DNA from: Hyunsoonleella aquatilis | Lineage (GTDB): Bacteria; Bacteroidota; Bacteroidia; Flavobacteriales; Flavobacteriaceae | Direction: 5' to 3' | NCBI RefSeq assembly: GCF_014270105.1 | Contig: NZ_JACNMF010000003.1 | Location: 248,001 to 312,000 of the forward strand | DNA length: 64,000 bases | The notes under the pieces: generated by a model | What the model saw: only the letters and a program-made list of their open reading frames with translations | Told to the model about the DNA's origin: nothing | The model's database searches: none | Shown here: positions 62,124 to 64,000 of the stretch, in pieces | Numbering within the stretch: the stretch's first letter is position 1 | How the letters are laid out: the number at the start of each line of letters is the position of its first letter | Translations under genes and position numbers: made by a program

Positions 62124-64000
62124 ATGAAAAACACTACAAAAACCTTCGAATATGTCGATTATTTATGGGATGAGGCAAAAGCGGCATCTTTGGGCGACAA
62201 TCAAGTAGAATTATTTCTCTACCGCTCAAATATTTTGGGAGCCGATTTAAGAATAACAAATTATGGTGGCGGAAATACCAGTTGCAAGACAATTGAAACC
62301 GATCCATTGACAAACGAAGAGGTTGAAGTAATGTGGGTAAAAGGTTCTGGTGGCGATATTGGGACTTTAACAAGATCCGGTATCGCTGGATTATATACCA
62401 AAAGGCTGAGAGACCTTAAAAATGTGTATCAAGGTCTGCATGATGAAGACAGGATGGTGGGGCTTTTTAACCACTGTATATATGATTTGGACAGTAAAGC
62501 GCCATCTATTGATACGCCTTTACATGGTTTATTGCCATTTGCACATATAGATCACTTACACCCGGATGCTTTAATTGCTGTAGCGGCCGCTAAGGATAGT
62601 GAGAAAGTAACCAAAGAAATTTGGGGAGATACTATGGGATGGGTACCATGGCAAAAGCCAGGGTTCGATTTAGGTCTTCAGTTGGAAAAATGCCTGGCCG
62701 ATAATCCTGGAATACGAGGTATCGTTTTAGGTAGCCATGGTCTATTCACTTGGGGAGACACGTCTTACGAATGTTATATGAACAGTTTAGAAGTTATTGA
62801 AATGGCCTCTGACTATATTGCGAAGAAAATTGAATCCGGCGGGCCAGTTTTTGGTGGCGAAAAAGTATCAAGCCTTCCTAAAGATGAGCGCGTGGAAAAG
62901 GCGGCGCAATTAATGCCATTGCTTAGAGGCTTGTGTTCTTCTGAAAATCGCATGATAGGACACTTCTCTGATTCTGATGTCGTAATGCAATATATCAATA
63001 GTCATGACCTGGAGCGATTGGCCCCAATGGGTACATCTTGCCCAGACCACTTCTTAAGAACAAAAATCCAACCTTTGGTATTGGATTTAGATAAAAATGA
63101 AGACCTGTCAGATACGGAAGCTGTTTTAAAGAAATTGGAACCTGCATTTGAGGCATACCGCCAGGAATATGTTGACTATTACAACACTTGTAAAGTAGAT
63201 AATAGTCCAGCAATTCGAGATGCAAATCCTGTAATCATTATTTATCCGGGGGTTGGTATGTTTAGTTTCGCTAAAAACAAACAAACAACACGTGTTGCTA
63301 GTGAGTTTTATATAAACGCCATAAACGTAATGCGCGGTGCGGAGGCTATTACATCTTACACGTCTTTGCCAAGGCAAGAAGCATTTAATATTGAGTATTG
63401 GTTATTGGAAGAGGCAAAGTTGCAGCGTATGCCCAAAGAGAAGCCACTATCGCGTAAAGTAGCATTGGTTACAGGTGCTGGTGGTGGTATTGGTAAAGCT
63501 ATTGCTGATAAATTGGCTGCGGAAGGTGCAAACGTTGTGCTGACCGATATCAATGAAGAAGCACTTATTGAGGCCAATGGCACTTATGCAAGGGATGTTT
63601 CCGCTTATGCCATTTGCGATGTAACCAATACCGAATCTATAGCAAGTGCCTACAAAAAGGCTGTTATGGAGTTTGGTGGTGTAGATATCGTAGTGCACAG
63701 CGCAGGTTTGGCAATTTCCAAACCATTAGAGGATACTACCGATAAGGATTGGAATATTTTACAAAATATTCTTGTTAAAGGTCAGTTTGATTTGGCCAAG
63801 CAATTTTCAGCTATTACGCGCAAGCAAGGTTTAGGTGGAGATTACATTGCTATAGCAAGTAAAAATGGATTAGTTGCGGGGCCAAACAATGTGGCTTACG
63901 GTACGGCAAAGGCAGCCCAACAGCACATGGTACGCCTGCTGGCGGCCGAATTGGCAAAAGATAAAGTTAGGGTTAATACCGTTAACCCTGATGGCGTAAT
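62124..64000 (+). CDS. bifunctional rhamnulose-1-phosphate aldolase / short-chain dehydrogenase, 3'-truncated by window edge
   Basis: The frame runs open from the ATG at 62124 past the window end (625 residues visible). Residues ~1-400 are a class II aldolase/adducin domain (ITNYGGGNTSCK, His141 / His144 / His146 in AHIDHLHPD, GSHGLFTWGD). Residues ~440 onward are a short-chain dehydrogenase with the NAD-binding TGAGGGIG starting at Thr450 and the catalytic Tyr592-x-x-x-Lys596 (VAYGTAKAA). Proteins of this build (as RhaEW in Bacillus) cleave rhamnulose 1-phosphate and oxidise the lactaldehyde to lactate. It is the first gene of a unit under the regulon operator, so cytoplasmic rhamnose catabolism appears co-regulated with the enzymes outside. 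Confidence 0.9.
   Translation, partial: MKNTTKTFEYVDYLWDEAKAASLGDNQVELFLYRSNILGADLRITNYGGGNTSCKTIETDPLTNEEVEVMWVKGSGGDIGTLTRSGIAGLYTKRLRDLKNVYQGLHDEDRMVGLFNHCIYDLDSKAPSIDTPLHGLLPFAHIDHLHPDALIAVAAAKDSEKVTKEIWGDTMGWVPWQKPGFDLGLQLEKCLADNPGIRGIVLGSHGLFTWGDTSYECYMNSLEVIEMASDYIAKKIESGGPVFGGEKVSSLPKDERVEKAAQLMPLLRGLCSSENRMIGHFSDSDVVMQYINSHDLERLAPMGTSCPDHFLRTKIQPLVLDLDKNEDLSDTEAVLKKLEPAFEAYRQEYVDYYNTCKVDNSPAIRDANPVIIIYPGVGMFSFAKNKQTTRVASEFYINAINVMRGAEAITSYTSLPRQEAFNIEYWLLEEAKLQRMPKEKPLSRKVALVTGAGGGIGKAIADKLAAEGANVVLTDINEEALIEANGTYARDVSAYAICDVTNTESIASAYKKAVMEFGGVDIVVHSAGLAISKPLEDTTDKDWNILQNILVKGQFDLAKQFSAITRKQGLGGDYIAIASKNGLVAGPNNVAYGTAKAAQQHMVRLLAAELAKDKVRVNTVNPDGV

Noticed and set aside
1-64000. SusC/SusD pair, rhamnose isomerase, rhamnulokinase, tRNA or rRNA genes, insertion sequences
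   Set aside because: None could be found in the window; the transport and isomerase/kinase genes are presumably outside it.

Overview
The window looks like part of a large polysaccharide utilization locus from a marine member of the Bacteroidota, probably class Flavobacteriia. Reasons: AT-rich DNA, Bacteroidota-type -7 boxes (TAnnTTTG), many SPII lipoproteins, four proteins with C-terminal type IX secretion (T9SS) sorting domains, a SusR-like hybrid two-component regulator, and a dense set of sulfatases and glycosidases. Genus assignment is not possible from this sequence alone.

The enzyme set points to a sulfated, rhamnose-rich glycan such as ulvan (inference). There are two secreted BNR-propeller ulvan-lyase-like proteins plus a third, divergent lipoprotein version. 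There are two GH78 and three GH106-type alpha-L-rhamnosidases, one GH43, one GH2, six S1 sulfatases, a heparinase II/III-like protein, two GH67-like proteins, two DUF1593 proteins, a DUF1961 protein and a beta-propeller lactonase. Rhamnose catabolism is represented by L-rhamnose mutarotase, a RhaD-type rhamnulose-1-phosphate aldolase and, cut by the right edge, a bifunctional aldolase/short-chain dehydrogenase.

Layout. 1-1529: 3' part of a GH67-like gene. 1530-2290: non-coding, with a degenerate palindromic repeat. 2.3-9.4 kb: unknown secreted protein, rhaM, the two T9SS-exported lyase-like proteins, and a fibronectin-type lipoprotein. 9.6-15.7 kb: GH67-like, two DUF1593, and an acetolactate-decarboxylase-like lipoprotein. 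15.9-25.4 kb: GH78, GH78, GH43, sulfatase, sulfatase. 25.5-30.8 kb: a GntR-type regulator and the hybrid two-component regulator. 31.0-42.5 kb: GH2, GH106, GH106, lyase-like. 42.6-44.1 kb: leucine-rich-repeat secreted protein. 44.2-47.9 kb: two sulfatases and DUF1961. 48.0-58.3 kb: GH106-like, two sulfatases, RhaD, heparinase-like, lactonase. 58.4-61.6 kb (minus strand): Ppx/GppA and two GntR-type regulators. 62.1 kb to the end: the bifunctional aldolase/dehydrogenase. SusC/SusD, rhamnose isomerase and rhamnulokinase are not in the window.

The most notable observation is a promoter architecture repeated in front of eight transcription units (2291, 3693, 6469, 9589, 15895, 31006, 47965, 62124). 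It is a direct repeat CARKATA, 3 nt, CAGGAYA, then exactly 20 nt, then a -7 box resembling TAnnTTTG, located 26-63 nt before the start codon. It links secreted enzymes, periplasmic enzymes and cytoplasmic rhamnose catabolism in one predicted regulon. The 10-bp direct-repeat geometry overlapping the -33 position suggests an activator, most likely the AraC-type domain of the hybrid regulator, although the GntR-type proteins cannot be excluded.
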